Shown: positions 1 through 10,693, counted from the stretch's first letter. The stretch: DNA of 64,000 nt from Richelia intracellularis HH01 (GCF_000350105.1 NZ_CAIY01000027.1:124001-188000), one strand, 5' to 3'. The notes: a model not told the origin generated them from the letters alone. Program-made: numbers and translations.

Positions 1-762
1 GATCGTTGTGAATTAATTACTCTCAAACAGCAGTATAATTGGGAATGGGAGCAAGAAATGAGCGCATCTGCACTTCAACAAGGAGCAGATGCTTACATTT
101 GGCAGAAACCAGAGCAGACAGATGCGACACACCCTTTATTATTAGCTCAGCTTGCTGTTGGTGTACGAAAGGCACAAAAATGCCGGGATCTAATTCGTAC
201 CAATGACTTACTATCTACTATTGCTTTAGCAGATTCTTTAACAGAACTAAATAACCGTCGTGCTTTAGAGTGGGATTTGCCACGGCAAATTAGTATAGCT
301 CGTAATAATGATACTCCATTCAGCCTAATTATTTTGGATGTTGACTACTTCAAAGGTGTTAATGATACCTATGGACATTTAGTGGGTGATAGCCTATTAC
401 AAGTTTTGTGCACTCGTATCCGGCAAAACTTGCGTTCCCAGGATACTCCTTTCCGTTATGGTGGTGAGGAGTTTGTTGTACTTTTAAGCAATACTCTTTT
501 CCAAGAAGCAATGTTGGTAGCAAATCGTCTGAACCGAATAGTTGGCGAGCAGCCATTTGCAATCAATACTACTTTAGTAATTAATATTACTATTAGTTTG
601 GGTCTGGCTTGCCTACAACCTGAAGATGATATGAAAGGTATAAGTCTATTAGACCGTGCAGATAAATATCTGCTAAAAGCAAAGTCCAGTGGTCGTAACC
701 GTGTAATTAGCTATGAACATCACCGTTCAGATCCACCACACCTGAAATTGCTTTCATCTTGA
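1..762 (+). CDS. GGDEF response regulator (diguanylate cyclase), 5' end outside window
   Basis: The reading frame is open from base 1, so this is the 3' part of a longer gene. The first ATG (58) is internal. The first ~40 residues look like the end of a CheY receiver domain (the GADAYIWQKP stretch resembles the conserved Lys-Pro loop). A complete GGDEF domain follows, with metal-binding DVDYF (~338-352), the GGEEF active site at 460-474, and an RSQD inhibitory I-site five residues upstream (433-444). Such proteins make cyclic di-GMP in response to a histidine-kinase signal, and the intact GGEEF and I-site suggest an active, product-inhibited enzyme. The input signal cannot be judged because the receiver is cut off. 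A small hairpin (790-814) follows the stop. Confidence 0.9.
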   Translation, partial: DRCELITLKQQYNWEWEQEMSASALQQGADAYIWQKPEQTDATHPLLLAQLAVGVRKAQKCRDLIRTNDLLSTIALADSLTELNNRRALEWDLPRQISIARNNDTPFSLIILDVDYFKGVNDTYGHLVGDSLLQVLCTRIRQNLRSQDTPFRYGGEEFVVLLSNTLFQEAMLVANRLNRIVGEQPFAINTTLVINITISLGLACLQPEDDMKGISLLDRADKYLLKAKSSGRNRVISYEHHRSDPPHLKLLSS

Positions 763-789
763 TGTCTAGCCGTATTTGGGGAAGTAAAA

Positions 790-814
790 ATATCTTAGAT
801 TGAAAGTAAGATAT
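790..814 (+). terminator. small hairpin after GGDEF gene
   Basis: Inverted repeat with 8-bp arms (790-797 and 807-814) and a 9-base loop, 27 bases after the stop. It has no T-run, so it is at best a weak terminator. Confidence 0.3.
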
Positions 815-1912
815 GCAAACCTTTTACAGTTTAATAGGCAAACCAAAATGAAACACCCTTATTAGTGGTTTAAGTACCACTCTAGTCTGTAATTTGATTA
901 CCTAATTACAAGATTATTTTTGTTATAGTTTAACTTCAATTATATGTATATATTCAGGAAATTAATATTAACTTATTATTTATATTGGCCTCTCATATCA
1001 ATAAAAGATAATATACCAACCAATTTGTCTGTAGCAAGTTTTGAGCATGTAGATAACAAAATCCTTGTTTTGGAATATGAGCCTAATCCGAAAATTTTGA
1101 ATATTGAGGGAACTTGCTAGTTTTATTGTTTATCTAGTCCAGTCATAAAATCCTAAAAGACCAGCTATTCTACAATAAATATTACTATACAAATATTACA
1201 GTAGCAGTTACATGTGTTTGCATTTTTATTATCTCCCTCTAGTTTGTATGATAATTGATGTTCATTAACAGTCAGTACTTGATATTTTCTAAGTACTAAT
1301 TGGGATAATTTAAAACATAAAAATCTAGCAGTTAAGCTATTAAGAAAATGTATAGGCTCATTATACATAATTTTTTTCATTATGTTTTTGAGGAAAATTA
1401 ATAATTTTACTTAAAAGAAACTTACTACCTTGGCAAGGGTAAATCAAACCATAGAAAGTAGCAAAAGATAACAGAATGATAACTGTAGGGGCTAATTAAA
1501 TAGAGAAGAGCATTAAGAAAAAAGATATAAATAGTAGATTCAGGCTAATTTGAAAAATTCGTATTATTAGGATTAACTATTTCTTTGTATAACTGATACT
1601 GATTTTATTACCAAGCTAGAATCAATTCTAGGCTAAATATTATGAAGATATATGGAGGGTTAGTAATTTACTTCTAATGACGGTTACCTGGCCAGTAACT
1701 AATAAGTATAATATGTTGATTTTACTAATTTAATAAACTGAATTAGATTTAGATTGACTTATAAATTTTAGAGAATAGTGAAGCGATCAAATAAATTGTA
1801 ACAGCCCTAGATATTCGGTAGCTATTGAGTCAGGACTACAAGATGTAGGGTAGTCATATTTAAAGAAGTCTTAAAACACTTAATACTTATTACATATGAG
1901 CACCCAATATTT

Positions 1913-1951
1913 GACTCAAAGTTGAATGAATAAAGCATTCAACTTTGAGTC
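1913..1951. repeat. perfect inverted repeat, 16-bp arms, 7-base loop
   Basis: The arms 1913-1928 and 1936-1951 are exact reverse complements. The repeat is ~1.15 kb after the GGDEF stop and ~780 bp from the proA-like stop, so it is too far away to be the ordinary terminator of either gene. There is no T-run on either side. Confidence 0.9.
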
Positions 1952-2482
1952 TCTAAAGTTAGAGGATAAGATGGTAAATTCATTATTTTTACCTTGCAAT
2001 ATAAGTTGGTAAAATCTTAGTATTTTTTAGACTATTTAGGGGTAATACACTAATAGTAATTTGGCTAAACAAGTCTTAGGTTTGGTACTTAACAAAAGTG
2101 GTACCCCCTATAAGGTGGTTTCAAGATAATAACTATGAACTAATAGTCATATAGACTTGTTAAAATCTAAGAAAGAATTTATGTAATTGAGTTTTTTTTG
2201 ATCAGGCTCTCAAGATGATTGTTGACTATGTTTTACAGATTCTCTGTGAATTCCTCAAATATAGAATTAGATGTTTATAAAGCAACTAAAAATAGTATTC
2301 CCCTATATCTGATTATACTGATGGCAGTCATACAACTTTTTCGCTACTTCGTTTTTTGATATCCTGGTTGCATATATTGCAGGAAAAGATTGCAACTTTT
2401 TAAGGAGCAATATGGTCAATTAGAGTGATATTGGCAGTAATTTATATGCCTCTAATATCCCCAAAAATATAAGGGGGAACTT

Positions 2483-2686
2483 ATGGTTCGCAATCCAAAC
2501 TTAAGTAATCCATCTATAGTCAACGAGTCTATTCTCTTTGAAAATATCGATATAAGATTCACCGAAAGAAGTAATTCAAGTCAACCTAAACACTCTATTC
2601 ACTTAATTTTGATTCTAAAATTATGTCCAATTCTTAACTTTTGTACCATTTTTATGTTTGTTCATTCCAAAAAAATATTGGTCTAA
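2483..2686 (+). CDS. possible small protein or gene remnant (67 aa)
   Basis: A 67-codon frame begins with ATG after a purine-rich AAGGGGGAAC stretch about 3 bases upstream, which could serve as a ribosome binding site. The first half is polar (MVRNPNLSNP start) and the second half is hydrophobic and Leu/Ile-rich. I recognise no family. In an AT-rich gap a frame of this size can arise by chance. The purine stretch and a more protein-like N-terminus are the only reasons to list it. It may be the 5' remnant of a lost gene. Confidence 0.2.
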   Translation: MVRNPNLSNPSIVNESILFENIDIRFTERSNSSQPKHSIHLILILKLCPILNFCTIFMFVHSKKILV

Positions 2687-2727
2687 AAGAAAACCATGTC
2701 TAAAATCTATGGGATAGTGGTCTTTTA

Positions 2728-3993
2728 TTAAAATTGTCCATTACCCTGGATGATATGCTTGACAGTAGTTAAGCTCTCCAAATTAATTAAACCTCGACGG
2801 TTTCCTTTTTGATTAGACATACCTAGAAATATAGAATCACCACGTGGGGGATTACGGCAAAAACGGGGTGAAGCATTAGTATAAATAAAAGCACTGTTTA
2901 CCCCCAAGGCGAATTGACAACTTTCTTGGTAGGAATCTGTAACAATTACGTCAGCATGACCACTACTATATTCATTAATCCAAGTAACTGCATGTTCTAA
3001 ATTATCCACTAACTTGAAAGCTACTGTTTTATTTAAATAAGCACAACCCCACTCAGTTTCCTTTGCTAAATGTAGCTGGGGAAAGGCTTCAGCTAACTCT
3101 TCATCACCCCTTAGGTCAAAACCTTTCTCTTTTAAGGAATTACATAATGTTATTAAAGAAGATGGTGCACATTGGCGATGAATTAATGCTTTCTCAACAG
3201 CATTTACTGGATCAGGTTGGCTTGCATGACTATCAACGATTACCCAGTGAACCATTTCCATGGAGGCACTGGGTGAACAGTAAAGGTAACAGTTGCCCAT
3301 AGCTGATTTTAAAACAGGATAGGTGGATTGTCTTGCGACCTGCTGAATTAGGCTAGAACGGCCGTAGGGAATAGCTAAGTTGATATACTGGTCCTGGGTA
3401 ATAACGTCACGGACAGAAGTACCATGTTCCTGGGTAATAAATTGCAAACAGTCCTCTGGTAAGCAAGTTTCGGCAATTGCTGAGGAGAGAGCTTTCCCAA
3501 TCGCGGCATTGGAGTGGCTTGCTTCCGTACTCCCTTTAAGAATAATACTATTACCTGTTTTGATGCATAAACCAGCAGCAATCGCTGCCAATTCAGGAAA
3601 TGCTTCATAGATAAAGGCAATTACACCCAATGGCATAAGTTGAGAATAACTTTGAGAATCTTCCAATTGATAATCAGCGCCTCTAACTTTTCTTAGAGGA
3701 TCTGATAACTTTCCCAATCGTTGCAGAATTTCCACAGTATTTTCTAAACGATTAGGAGTTAACTTCAGCCAATCTAAAATCAATTCTGGCACTGCCATTT
3801 CTCGACTGGCTTCTAGATCCAAAGTATTGGCTTCAAGAATTTCATCGGAAGAATTTCTGATTGATTCTGCCATTGCCAATATAGCGTAACTGCGGTCGCT
3901 ACCTTTTGCAATGGCTAAACTTAAAGTAGCATGATAAGCACGCTTGGCACTCGTAATTATTTCTGCGTGATTGTCAAAAGCATCCACTGTCAA
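2728..3993 (-). CDS. ProA-like glutamate-5-semialdehyde dehydrogenase paralogue lacking the catalytic cysteine
   Basis: At 421 aa it has the normal length of gamma-glutamyl phosphate reductase and aligns along the whole family. PLGVI...FP...AAGLCIKTGN (~121-149) is the cofactor-binding region, and the C-terminal NLESLTTVKHIIQG matches the ProA tail. Family members reduce glutamyl-5-phosphate to glutamate semialdehyde in proline synthesis through a cysteine in a 'RPxxCNAxE' motif. Here the motif reads QPDPVNAVEK, with Val263 (codon 3205-3207) at the cysteine position. This is therefore a divergent paralogue that may be inactive as a reductase or do something else. I did not assign proA for that reason. 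It stands alone, facing the GGDEF gene. Confidence 0.8.
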   Translation of the reverse strand: MTVDAFDNHAEIITSAKRAYHATLSLAIAKGSDRSYAILAMAESIRNSSDEILEANTLDLEASREMAVPELILDWLKLTPNRLENTVEILQRLGKLSDPLRKVRGADYQLEDSQSYSQLMPLGVIAFIYEAFPELAAIAAGLCIKTGNSIILKGSTEASHSNAAIGKALSSAIAETCLPEDCLQFITQEHGTSVRDVITQDQYINLAIPYGRSSLIQQVARQSTYPVLKSAMGNCYLYCSPSASMEMVHWVIVDSHASQPDPVNAVEKALIHRQCAPSSLITLCNSLKEKGFDLRGDEELAEAFPQLHLAKETEWGCAYLNKTVAFKLVDNLEHAVTWINEYSSGHADVIVTDSYQESCQFALGVNSAFIYTNASPRFCRNPPRGDSIFLGMSNQKGNRRGLINLESLTTVKHIIQGNGQF

Positions 3994-5030
3994 ATTATTT
4001 TGGATTTTAGATTTTGATACATGGTTTATTCACAAATATATCTGTAAAAGTCTAATACTGAGAAATGAGTGGCAATTTATTCAACATCCGAAAGTCAACC
4101 AGAGTAATAGCACTAGTAAGACATCTGAAATTGTTGCGACTAAATTCTAGTGAGTAACACTATAAGTGTTAGTTGATCTTAGTATTAAGAACAACAATAT
4201 AATAAATAATTGTCATGATTAATGATATCAAGTGATACTAAACACATGGCTTTCTTACACGCAGGAATTTATTATTTGCTCGGTGGCATTATTAGAATAT
4301 AAAGTCCGTCTGTAGGAAATATATGTTTGTTGAAAATTTATTTTAATAGATAGCTAAGATTTTCAACAACAAGAACTTCCCGATAGTGGTGATTATAGGA
4401 AACAAATCCTATCAGCATTGTTAGATTAGAAGCTCATTGACTCTAGTGATGATGAGAGCAAGGGAATCAGTTGAGGGGGAATATTGAAAGAAAGATATTC
4501 CCAGACTCAAGCTTGTAACCTAAGCTGTACTTTGAACTTGTTTAATCTTAATGGGAAATTGTTGATCGAGAATTACCACGCTAAATTAATCTCCTGAAAC
4601 TATTTCCGTATAAAAAGTTCAATAATCTAGAAGGGGCTTACACCAAATTATTGCTATGAAGTAGTCATTATGATTGTAAGACTTTTTCAAAAATATAGAA
4701 AATAATAGTCTTTAATATTCCTCAGAGGATGTTTGATAAAGTTCAGATATTCCGTGAATGCCTATTGAGTAAATATCTTAAGGTATGGAGAGAGATTAAA
4801 AAGTATGCTCGTACATAAAATGATTGAAGCTTGATACTAACAACTTCACCTATGTAAAATTTCAGTTTGTCAGCCTGCTATCTTGCTTATTTAGTTACCT
4901 TATGGTGTGGCGCTTATGTGGGATAATTCATGATCTACTCTTAATTTTAGTATCTGGACCTCGTGTCAATAAGCTAACTTGCAAGCTATAAATTAGGTTA
5001 GGAATAACTTATTTGAAAGGCAAAATCCTT
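3994..5030. other. gap between divergent proA-like and YbjN-like genes
   Basis: About 1 kb without a gene. It must hold both promoters. Visible structures are a short 7-bp-arm palindrome (4155-4171) and an 11-bp-arm inverted repeat (4327-4337 with 4359-4369). No decayed gene was recognised. Confidence 0.6.
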
Positions 5031-5522
5031 ATGAAAACTAACCAAGCTAATTTGGGTTCGCTACACAGTGAGGAATTAATTAATGAACTAATTTCAGATA
5101 CAAGTAATATTAATCACATCGAAGTGATAGAAAATGTGATTAACACATTGGCAGAGAAGGGTAGTGCTATGGTTAGTTACCCTCCAAAAAGTGAATATCA
5201 TTTATGGAAGTTTAATTATGGTAGTGTTAATGTGTTTGTCCAATTGACTGGCATTGAAGACGAGGATACTTTGACTGTTTGGTCTGCAGTATTGCAATTA
5301 CCAGCTAAGAATGAAGACAAACTATACCGACAGTTGTTAGAGATGAATTATAGTAGCACTTTTGAGGCTCGTTTCGGTATTATCGATAATGAGATTGTTG
5401 TATTAGCAACTCGTGCTTTAGCAGGAATATCCCCTGGTGAAGTTTCACGTTTGGTAACTGTAGTTGCAACCATTGCTGATGATAATGACGAGGCTTTGCA
5501 ATCTACATTTGGATTTGTGTAA
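5031..5522 (+). CDS. YbjN-domain protein (163 aa)
   Basis: A small soluble protein resembling the cyanobacterial YbjN family (fold related to type III secretion chaperones). In that family a helix-beta sheet core binds partner proteins, and the precise role is unknown. A frame with a TTG at 5013 would add six residues. I prefer the ATG at 5031 because AAAGG lies ten bases upstream of it. No signal peptide or membrane segment is seen. It is monocistronic, with 360 bp before the next gene. The family assignment is from overall pattern (YHLWKFNYGSVNVFVQL core; NYSSTFEARFGI) and not from a diagnostic active site. Confidence 0.7.
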   Translation: MKTNQANLGSLHSEELINELISDTSNINHIEVIENVINTLAEKGSAMVSYPPKSEYHLWKFNYGSVNVFVQLTGIEDEDTLTVWSAVLQLPAKNEDKLYRQLLEMNYSSTFEARFGIIDNEIVVLATRALAGISPGEVSRLVTVVATIADDNDEALQSTFGFV

Positions 5523-5884
5523 TAGTTTGTTATCCACTTAATTGATATTTTTAGGTCAATGAAGACTAGTTAAATAATAACGGTTGCAATCTAAATGGTA
5601 AAGCGTGAAACACTAGTATTAAGTAAACGGTCTCATTGAGAGCTCTCCTGAGAATATGTGTTTCCTCTGTTTTTTAAGTAGAGGGTTTCTCTTACAAGAA
5701 AATTAACCGGGGTCCATATTTTGTAAAAGTTTAGAGTTTAAAATCCTAGGATGCAGGCCTTTTATTTCAAGTTGATAGTTTGTTTATTACAGCCATATTG
5801 TGATAGCATTGGGGATGCCTTGACATTACTGAAACTCCCTGTGCTTTTTTTAGTATTTAGGTTGAATAGAATCAAAAAAACAAA
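5523..5884. other. 362-bp gap
   Basis: AT-rich spacer between two same-strand genes. Only weak self-complementarity near 5630-5655 was seen; no clear terminator or RNA gene. Confidence 0.5.
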
Positions 5885-6655
5885 TTGAGTGCCAAATTAA
5901 CAAAACACTGCGGAAATAAAACCTCAAAACCAGTTTGGAGATTAATTCCATTATTGGATGTTTCTGGAAATATTCAAATGGCAATTGATAGGTGGTTGTT
6001 GCAACAACATCAGTTTGGAAAGCACCCACCTACTTTAAGGTTTTATACCTGGTCGCCAGTAGCAATTTCTCTTGGTTATAATCAACATAAATACCCTCTG
6101 GAATGGCAATATTTTACCTGGCAAGGCACTAAAATAGACTTAGTACACCGTCCTACAGGAGGTAGGGCAGTACTACACCAGGGAGATTTGACCTATTCTG
6201 TGGTTACATCTGGATTGCCAGCTAGTCGTATTCAAGCTTATACTGAAATTTCCGAATTTTTAATTACCGGTTGGCGATCTCTTGGTGTAGATTTGCATTA
6301 TGGTGAAGTCGGTAAGGGTTATATTGACAACAATAATTGTTTTGCTACTTCCACAAGCGCAGACCTAGTTTTGGATAATGGTTGTAAATTTATTGGTAGT
6401 GCTCAATTAAGGAAAGGTGACTTCATTCTACAACATGGTTCTATGGGCTTAAGTAGAGATCATAATCTTTTCACCCAGGTATTTGGCATGGAACCTAAGA
6501 GTGGTATACAACTTCCTCAACATTTGACAATAGAAAAAATTGCCAATGCTTTAACTAAAGCTGCCCAAGATTGTTTTACTATGCAGATTGATTGTAAACC
6601 TCTTTCTCCAGAAGAATGGAAACAGATTATGCATGGAGTAGAGAATAGAAATTAA
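5885..6655 (+). CDS. LipM-like octanoyl/lipoyl transferase (BPL/LplA/LipB family)
   Basis: This 256-aa enzyme belongs to the lipoate-protein ligase A / octanoyltransferase superfamily, which transfers octanoyl or lipoyl groups to lysines of 2-oxoacid dehydrogenases and the glycine cleavage H protein. Visible signatures are RPTGGRAVLHQGDLTYS (~95-111), equivalent to the R-x-x-GG...H...YS substrate loop, and FIGSAQLRKGDFILQHGSM. The cysteine of NNCFATSTSADL corresponds to the catalytic Cys of LipM-type octanoyltransferases, which favours transferase over ATP-dependent ligase. The start is a TTG (5885), because an in-frame stop lies just upstream and no ATG precedes the conserved WRLIPL. The DUF3288 gene follows 46 bp later and may be co-transcribed. 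Confidence 0.8.
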   Translation: MSAKLTKHCGNKTSKPVWRLIPLLDVSGNIQMAIDRWLLQQHQFGKHPPTLRFYTWSPVAISLGYNQHKYPLEWQYFTWQGTKIDLVHRPTGGRAVLHQGDLTYSVVTSGLPASRIQAYTEISEFLITGWRSLGVDLHYGEVGKGYIDNNNCFATSTSADLVLDNGCKFIGSAQLRKGDFILQHGSMGLSRDHNLFTQVFGMEPKSGIQLPQHLTIEKIANALTKAAQDCFTMQIDCKPLSPEEWKQIMHGVENRN

Positions 6656-6701
6656 GGTATATAACTCAAGGATTATATTCAACCTAACAGATAAAACTAA
6701 T

Positions 6702-6986
6702 ATGTTTGGTAAAGAACAAGAACATCCCCTATATAACCGTGACCGTCCTTTGGTAGATAATTTGTTAACATCTGTGGCAACAGACTATAACCTTGCGGAA
6801 CTGGCCAGGTTAAGAATTCGGTATCAAGGGTTCCCAGGTGTTCTAGATATTCAAAGAGATCTAGATAAAATCTTGCTGCAATGGAGTTTAACGGAAGCGG
6901 AACTATTTACTAAAACCCGTTTAATACATGATACTGGAGGCACTTATAAAAGTCGTGGTAAGAAAGAAGAACAAGACTGGAACTAA
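6702..6986 (+). CDS. DUF3288 family protein (94 aa)
   Basis: A small cytoplasmic protein matching the cyanobacterial DUF3288 family throughout, including the EHPLYNRDRPLVDNLL start and the YNLAELARLRIRYQGFPG core. Function is unknown. It lies 46 bp behind the lipoyl transferase gene on the same strand, so the two are probably one transcript. A perfect 8-bp-arm hairpin (7111-7129) lies 125 bp after the stop. Confidence 0.8.
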   Translation: MFGKEQEHPLYNRDRPLVDNLLTSVATDYNLAELARLRIRYQGFPGVLDIQRDLDKILLQWSLTEAELFTKTRLIHDTGGTYKSRGKKEEQDWN

Positions 6987-7946
6987 AAAATGTACCTTTT
7001 ACCTTGGTTTGAGTTGAAGCGGAACAAAACTTCCTTACTTCCTTAATTGATTGGTAGAAGGGCAGATATACTCTCATAGTAAGCATCTTCTACCTACAAA
7101 CTTTCTATTAGTCAAGATCAAATCTTGACGTGAAGCAATGACAAATGCTAATACCACGTGTAATAACAACTAGTTCAAGAGAAAGTAACTAAGCTGAATA
7201 AGCTAATAGAGTGGAGAATAGTAAAAAATCCCAGCATATAGATAACTCTTAAACTAATTTCTGACTTGTAACTCTTAACTATTAATCTAAAGTTTTTTAA
7301 ATGCTGGCCGTTCATTACGAATATTTGCATTTATTTGTATTACACTGACTCAATACAATTCTTATTAGTTTAATTTATCACTCTATAAAAATGATATTAT
7401 TCGTAATTTAAATAGTTGCTAATAATACTTTTGGATTTAGATGACGATAACTTCTAAATCCATCCTTTTATTAGTTCCAGATAATAGAGAGTTATTGCTA
7501 AATTAGCATTTTAACAATTGCTTTACTTATCTATTCTCAGATTATCATAATTTCTTTAATTAGCAATTTATAGAAGGGATAGATGAGCTGTAATCGAGTT
7601 TATATACTATAGTAAAATTATTGCTATATACAATTTATGTTAGTCATAACATGCAGAAAAGAAGTCTTGGAAGTGTTAGGGTTCAATTCAGATTTTATAG
7701 GTATACATTTGCCTTTAAACAGTTGTAGAAAAGGCAATTACAGGGTAATTTTGGAGATGATTAATTAAATTGTGTATGCTATAGAAATGGAGTTTAAGAA
7801 AGTTAAGAATGTTCAGCAAGATTAGAGAATTTTTATAATCTTCCTTGACGTTCAATTTAACCATTCTTGTAAAGAAATTAAGAAAGAGCAAGTCATTAGC
7901 TTTTCTTTACTTAGTTAGGGCTATGTTTTCATGTTTCTTATCAATA
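6987..7946. other. 960-bp gap between converging genes
   Basis: No gene seen. It contains an 8-bp-arm hairpin (7111-7118 with 7122-7129) and a 10-bp-arm hairpin (7432-7441 with 7453-7462). The second is followed by TCCTTTTATT on the plus strand and could be a terminator for a short unannotated or lost transcript. Confidence 0.5.
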
Positions 7947-8372
7947 TTATTCCATAAAATCTAAGAGAATACGTTGGTGTATTAGTCCTAATGGCCTAAT
8001 TTGTCGAGCAACGGCAGAATAACAGTTACCACGATATACATCTTCTAAGGGAACTAAACCCATATCCCAACCTTCATTGAGAGTGAGTTTGTCTAGTTCA
8101 ACTAATAATGGTGCATGGAAAACATGACGAATTACCTTGTCATCAGAGTAAATACCAAACTCAGAAAAAGTTGCTGGTAATTCATAATTAATTTCTTCTA
8201 GTAACTCTCTTTTAAGAGTTTCACATGGAGTCTCCCCATCTTCCATGTGTCCTCCAAAGAACCCCCAATAACCTGGGTAGAGAATACCTGGTATATTTTC
8301 TCTTAGTTGCATTAAAAACTTTTTATCTTGATAAAGAATGGCGACTGCGACAGATACTGGTTGATGTTTCAT
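7947..8372 (-). CDS. NUDIX hydrolase (141 aa)
   Basis: A complete NUDIX protein. The Nudix box G-x5-E-x7-RE-x2-EE is present as GHMEDGETPCETLKRELLEE (~43-62), so Mg2+ binding is intact, while the last glycine of the strict motif is Asn. Such enzymes hydrolyse nucleoside diphosphates linked to another group. The substrate cannot be told from the sequence. It stands alone, with ~1.4 kb of gap on its 5' side. Confidence 0.85.
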   Translation of the reverse strand: MKHQPVSVAVAILYQDKKFLMQLRENIPGILYPGYWGFFGGHMEDGETPCETLKRELLEEINYELPATFSEFGIYSDDKVIRHVFHAPLLVELDKLTLNEGWDMGLVPLEDVYRGNCYSAVARQIRPLGLIHQRILLDFME

Positions 8373-9739
8373 AATAATTATAGCAACATATTTGAATTAT
8401 TAGGTTAGATATTATTGTTAGGAATTAATCCAGAATTTAAGCTAAAATTTCTCACCAAGATTTGTTTTTGAGGGTTCTTTTATACTGACATAAAATCAAA
8501 GTTCTATATATTTAGTGGCAGCAATCATTAAACGGTTATCAAAATCTTTAATTTAGTTGATGAAAGTTTTTAGTCATCCCACTACTTTGTTCACCTCACT
8601 ACAGGATTTAAATTTGGCAAAATAATTTTGATAAGTTACACAATCTTTGACTAAACTCTAGGTTTATATTTTTCCCTTAGGTAAAATTCATAACTTTTGT
8701 ATCTTCATAATATTAGTAAGAGAATATTCCCTTACTCTTTTTATCATCAGATTCTATGGAAAATAAAATTTATATCAATCCAAATGTCATTAGACATAAA
8801 GCACTCTTCTATATTAAGAACTGCCGAGCTTCCCATCAAAAACTCTTCCTAGGTTTGCCTTACCTCAAACCAGAAACTTTCTACTTTGCATAGAATGTAG
8901 CCAAAGTATATTTTTGCTTCTACCATAAAAATTAAATTTTTTCCTGCACATTAGATCTTTTAAATCAGCCGCCATTAAACTTAATTAATGTAAAAATTCA
9001 ATCAAATTACGACTTACTCAATATGATCAAAATTCTTTATGGAATATCCCATAAAGTTTAATTTGCATCCTGGTGTTATTGCATTTTTACTTAAATTTAC
9101 TTTACCCTAAAATTCGTTGTAGTTTATGCGTACAGTAATAAGTGTAGTTTGTATATATTCATACTCAAATAATATCTATGATGGACAGAATTTTAAGCAA
9201 AAGCTCCAGGTAAAACAGAACATTAAGATCAATCTTCCTGAAAATAGTATAATAAGGTTTTGCTGAAAGGTAGTATTTGGAGCTACAAGACCTTATGGGT
9301 AAGATATTAAAGGTTTTGTGGAAATCTCTACTGTAGATTAGTAGGAAGGAAAATAACACTAATGAAACTGTACAGTTTCATTAGTGTTATTGGTTTTTAA
9401 CCTTAGTGCTTGAGAATATGAACTTTCCAGGTTATGTTTTGAATAGCTTAGTTTAGTACTGAGTAGCTTATAATCGAAAGACAACAATATAAAGTATCAA
9501 GTACAACTTGAGAACACACTAAGTTTCATATGAATCTTAATACCCGGGCTTTAAAACTCAATTGCCTTTGAGCCAGTTTTTTTTAACACTAAATTCAATC
9601 TGAGCTCCAGCAATTATATCAGGGTAAGCAATTTAAGAGGGAATATTAGGATAGCTTCATATCCAGCAAAAGTTAGAACTATTTACTTAGAGAGTTGCTC
9701 TTTACTACTAGGGATCAACATAATTAAAAAGATACTTGC
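8373..9739. other. 1.4-kb gap between the divergent NUDIX and folD genes
   Basis: No convincing gene. It holds an 8-bp-arm hairpin (9035-9056), the 40-bp perfect palindrome (9352-9391), and a short imperfect stem ending in a run of eight T's (9577-9584), which looks like a plus-strand terminator. As both flanking genes read outward, these terminator-like elements have no annotated gene to serve. Confidence 0.6.
9352..9391. repeat. 40-bp perfect palindrome
   Basis: Every base from 9352 to 9371 pairs with 9372-9391. It is followed on the plus strand by GGTTTTTAA. It lies between two genes that point away from each other (NUDIX and folD), so no annotated gene ends here. Confidence 0.95.
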
Positions 9740-10618
9740 ATGGAACTAAAAACAGCCAAATTACTGGATGGGAAAGCCTTAGCTAATAAAATATACCAGG
9801 AGTTGTCACAGACAATTACACAATTACAGTCTTACATAGGAAGAGCTCCTGGTTTGGCAGTATTGATGTTAGGGGATAACCCAGCTTCCGCAGCTTATGT
9901 GGCTGGGAAAGAAAAGGCCTGTGCCAAAGTAGGGATTACCTCTTTTAGCAAATACCTTCCCACAGGAATTAGTCATGAGGAAGTTATAGGATTAATTAAG
10001 AAACTGAACCAAGATGAAAACATTGATGGAATTTTGGTACAACTTCCTTTACCAGATCATCTAGACCCTGCAGTTATTTTGCAATATATTACTCCGGAAA
10101 AAGATGTGGATGGATTGCATTCAGTAAATTTGGGAAAATTGATGCGTCGAGAACCAGGTTTGCGGAGTTGTACTCCCGCTGGAGTTATGCGACTGTTCCA
10201 AGAGTATAATATACCCTTGGAAGGAAAACAGGCTTTAGTAGTGGGTAGAAGTATTTTAGTAGGTAAACCTTTAGCATTGATGCTGTTAGAAGTAAATGCA
10301 ACAGTGACAATTGCCCATTCCCACTCTGAAAACTTGCCCACAATCGCCAAAAATGCTGATATTCTAATTGCAGCTGTTGGCCGTCCAGAATTTATTACTG
10401 CCGAAATGGTCAAATCAGGGGCTATTGTGGTAGATGTAGGGATAAATCGCATTGCTGATCCTGGAGGCAGGAGTAGACTAGTTGGTGATGTTGATTTTGC
10501 CTCAGTACACAAAGTAGCAGATTTTGTCACACCTGTTCCTGGCGGTGTTGGTCCGATGACAGTTGCAATGTTATTGCAAAATACAGTTGCTAGTTATCAA
10601 CTACGGGCAGGTAATTAA
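9740..10618 (+). CDS. folD: FolD, methylene-THF dehydrogenase/cyclohydrolase
   Basis: The bifunctional enzyme interconverts 5,10-methylene-, methenyl- and 10-formyl-tetrahydrofolate using NADP, feeding purine and formyl-Met synthesis. At 292 aa it has the usual length. [14 protein letters not shown] carries the catalytic Tyr/Lys (Y-x3-K). [35 protein letters not shown] (dinucleotide-binding) and [12 protein letters not shown] (C-terminal signature) are all intact. It is followed 75 bp later by the polyprenyl synthase gene on the same strand, probably in one operon (folD-crtE-DUF212). Confidence 0.97.
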   Translation: MELKTAKLLDGKALANKIYQELSQTITQLQSYIGRAPGLAVLMLGDNPASAAYVAGKEKACAKVGITSFSKYLPTGISHEEVIGLIKKLNQDENIDGILVQLPLPDHLDPAVILQYITPEKDVDGLHSVNLGKLMRREPGLRSCTPAGVMRLFQEYNIPLEGKQALVVGRSILVGKPLALMLLEVNATVTIAHSHSENLPTIAKNADILIAAVGRPEFITAEMVKSGAIVVDVGINRIADPGGRSRLVGDVDFASVHKVADFVTPVPGGVGPMTVAMLLQNTVASYQLRAGN

Positions 10619-10693
10619 ATTCTCTCACCACACTATAAAACCCTACAAATTGCAAAATTAGTAACGACAATCTAGAAATTTAAGGATTTGAGG

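Larger units (their letters stand above)
763..2727. other. long gene-poor gap between two 3' ends
   Basis: About 2 kb of AT-rich sequence between the convergent GGDEF and proA-like genes. It holds the hairpin at 790-814, the long palindrome at 1913-1951 and one doubtful small reading frame (2483-2686). No RNA gene or recognisable decayed protein was seen. Confidence 0.7.

Noticed and set aside
1165-1380. 71-codon minus-strand frame
   Set aside because: Ile/Asn/Lys/Cys-rich, no ribosome binding site and no family resemblance; it looks like a chance frame in an AT-rich gap.
2483-2500. tRNA T-loop-like string GGTTCGCAATCC
   Set aside because: The loop length is wrong and the flanks do not form a T-stem; no acceptor or anticodon arm was found.
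7679-7695. GGGTTCAATTC resembling a tRNA T-arm
   Set aside because: The flanking bases cannot form the five-base-pair T-stem and no cloverleaf fits.
9165-9359. 64-codon minus-strand frame
   Set aside because: Low-complexity Leu/Ile/Tyr content and its 5' end runs into the 40-bp palindrome; no sign of selection.
10057-10530. 157-codon frame antisense to folD
   Set aside because: Fully overlaps an intact conserved gene on the other strand; a shadow frame.
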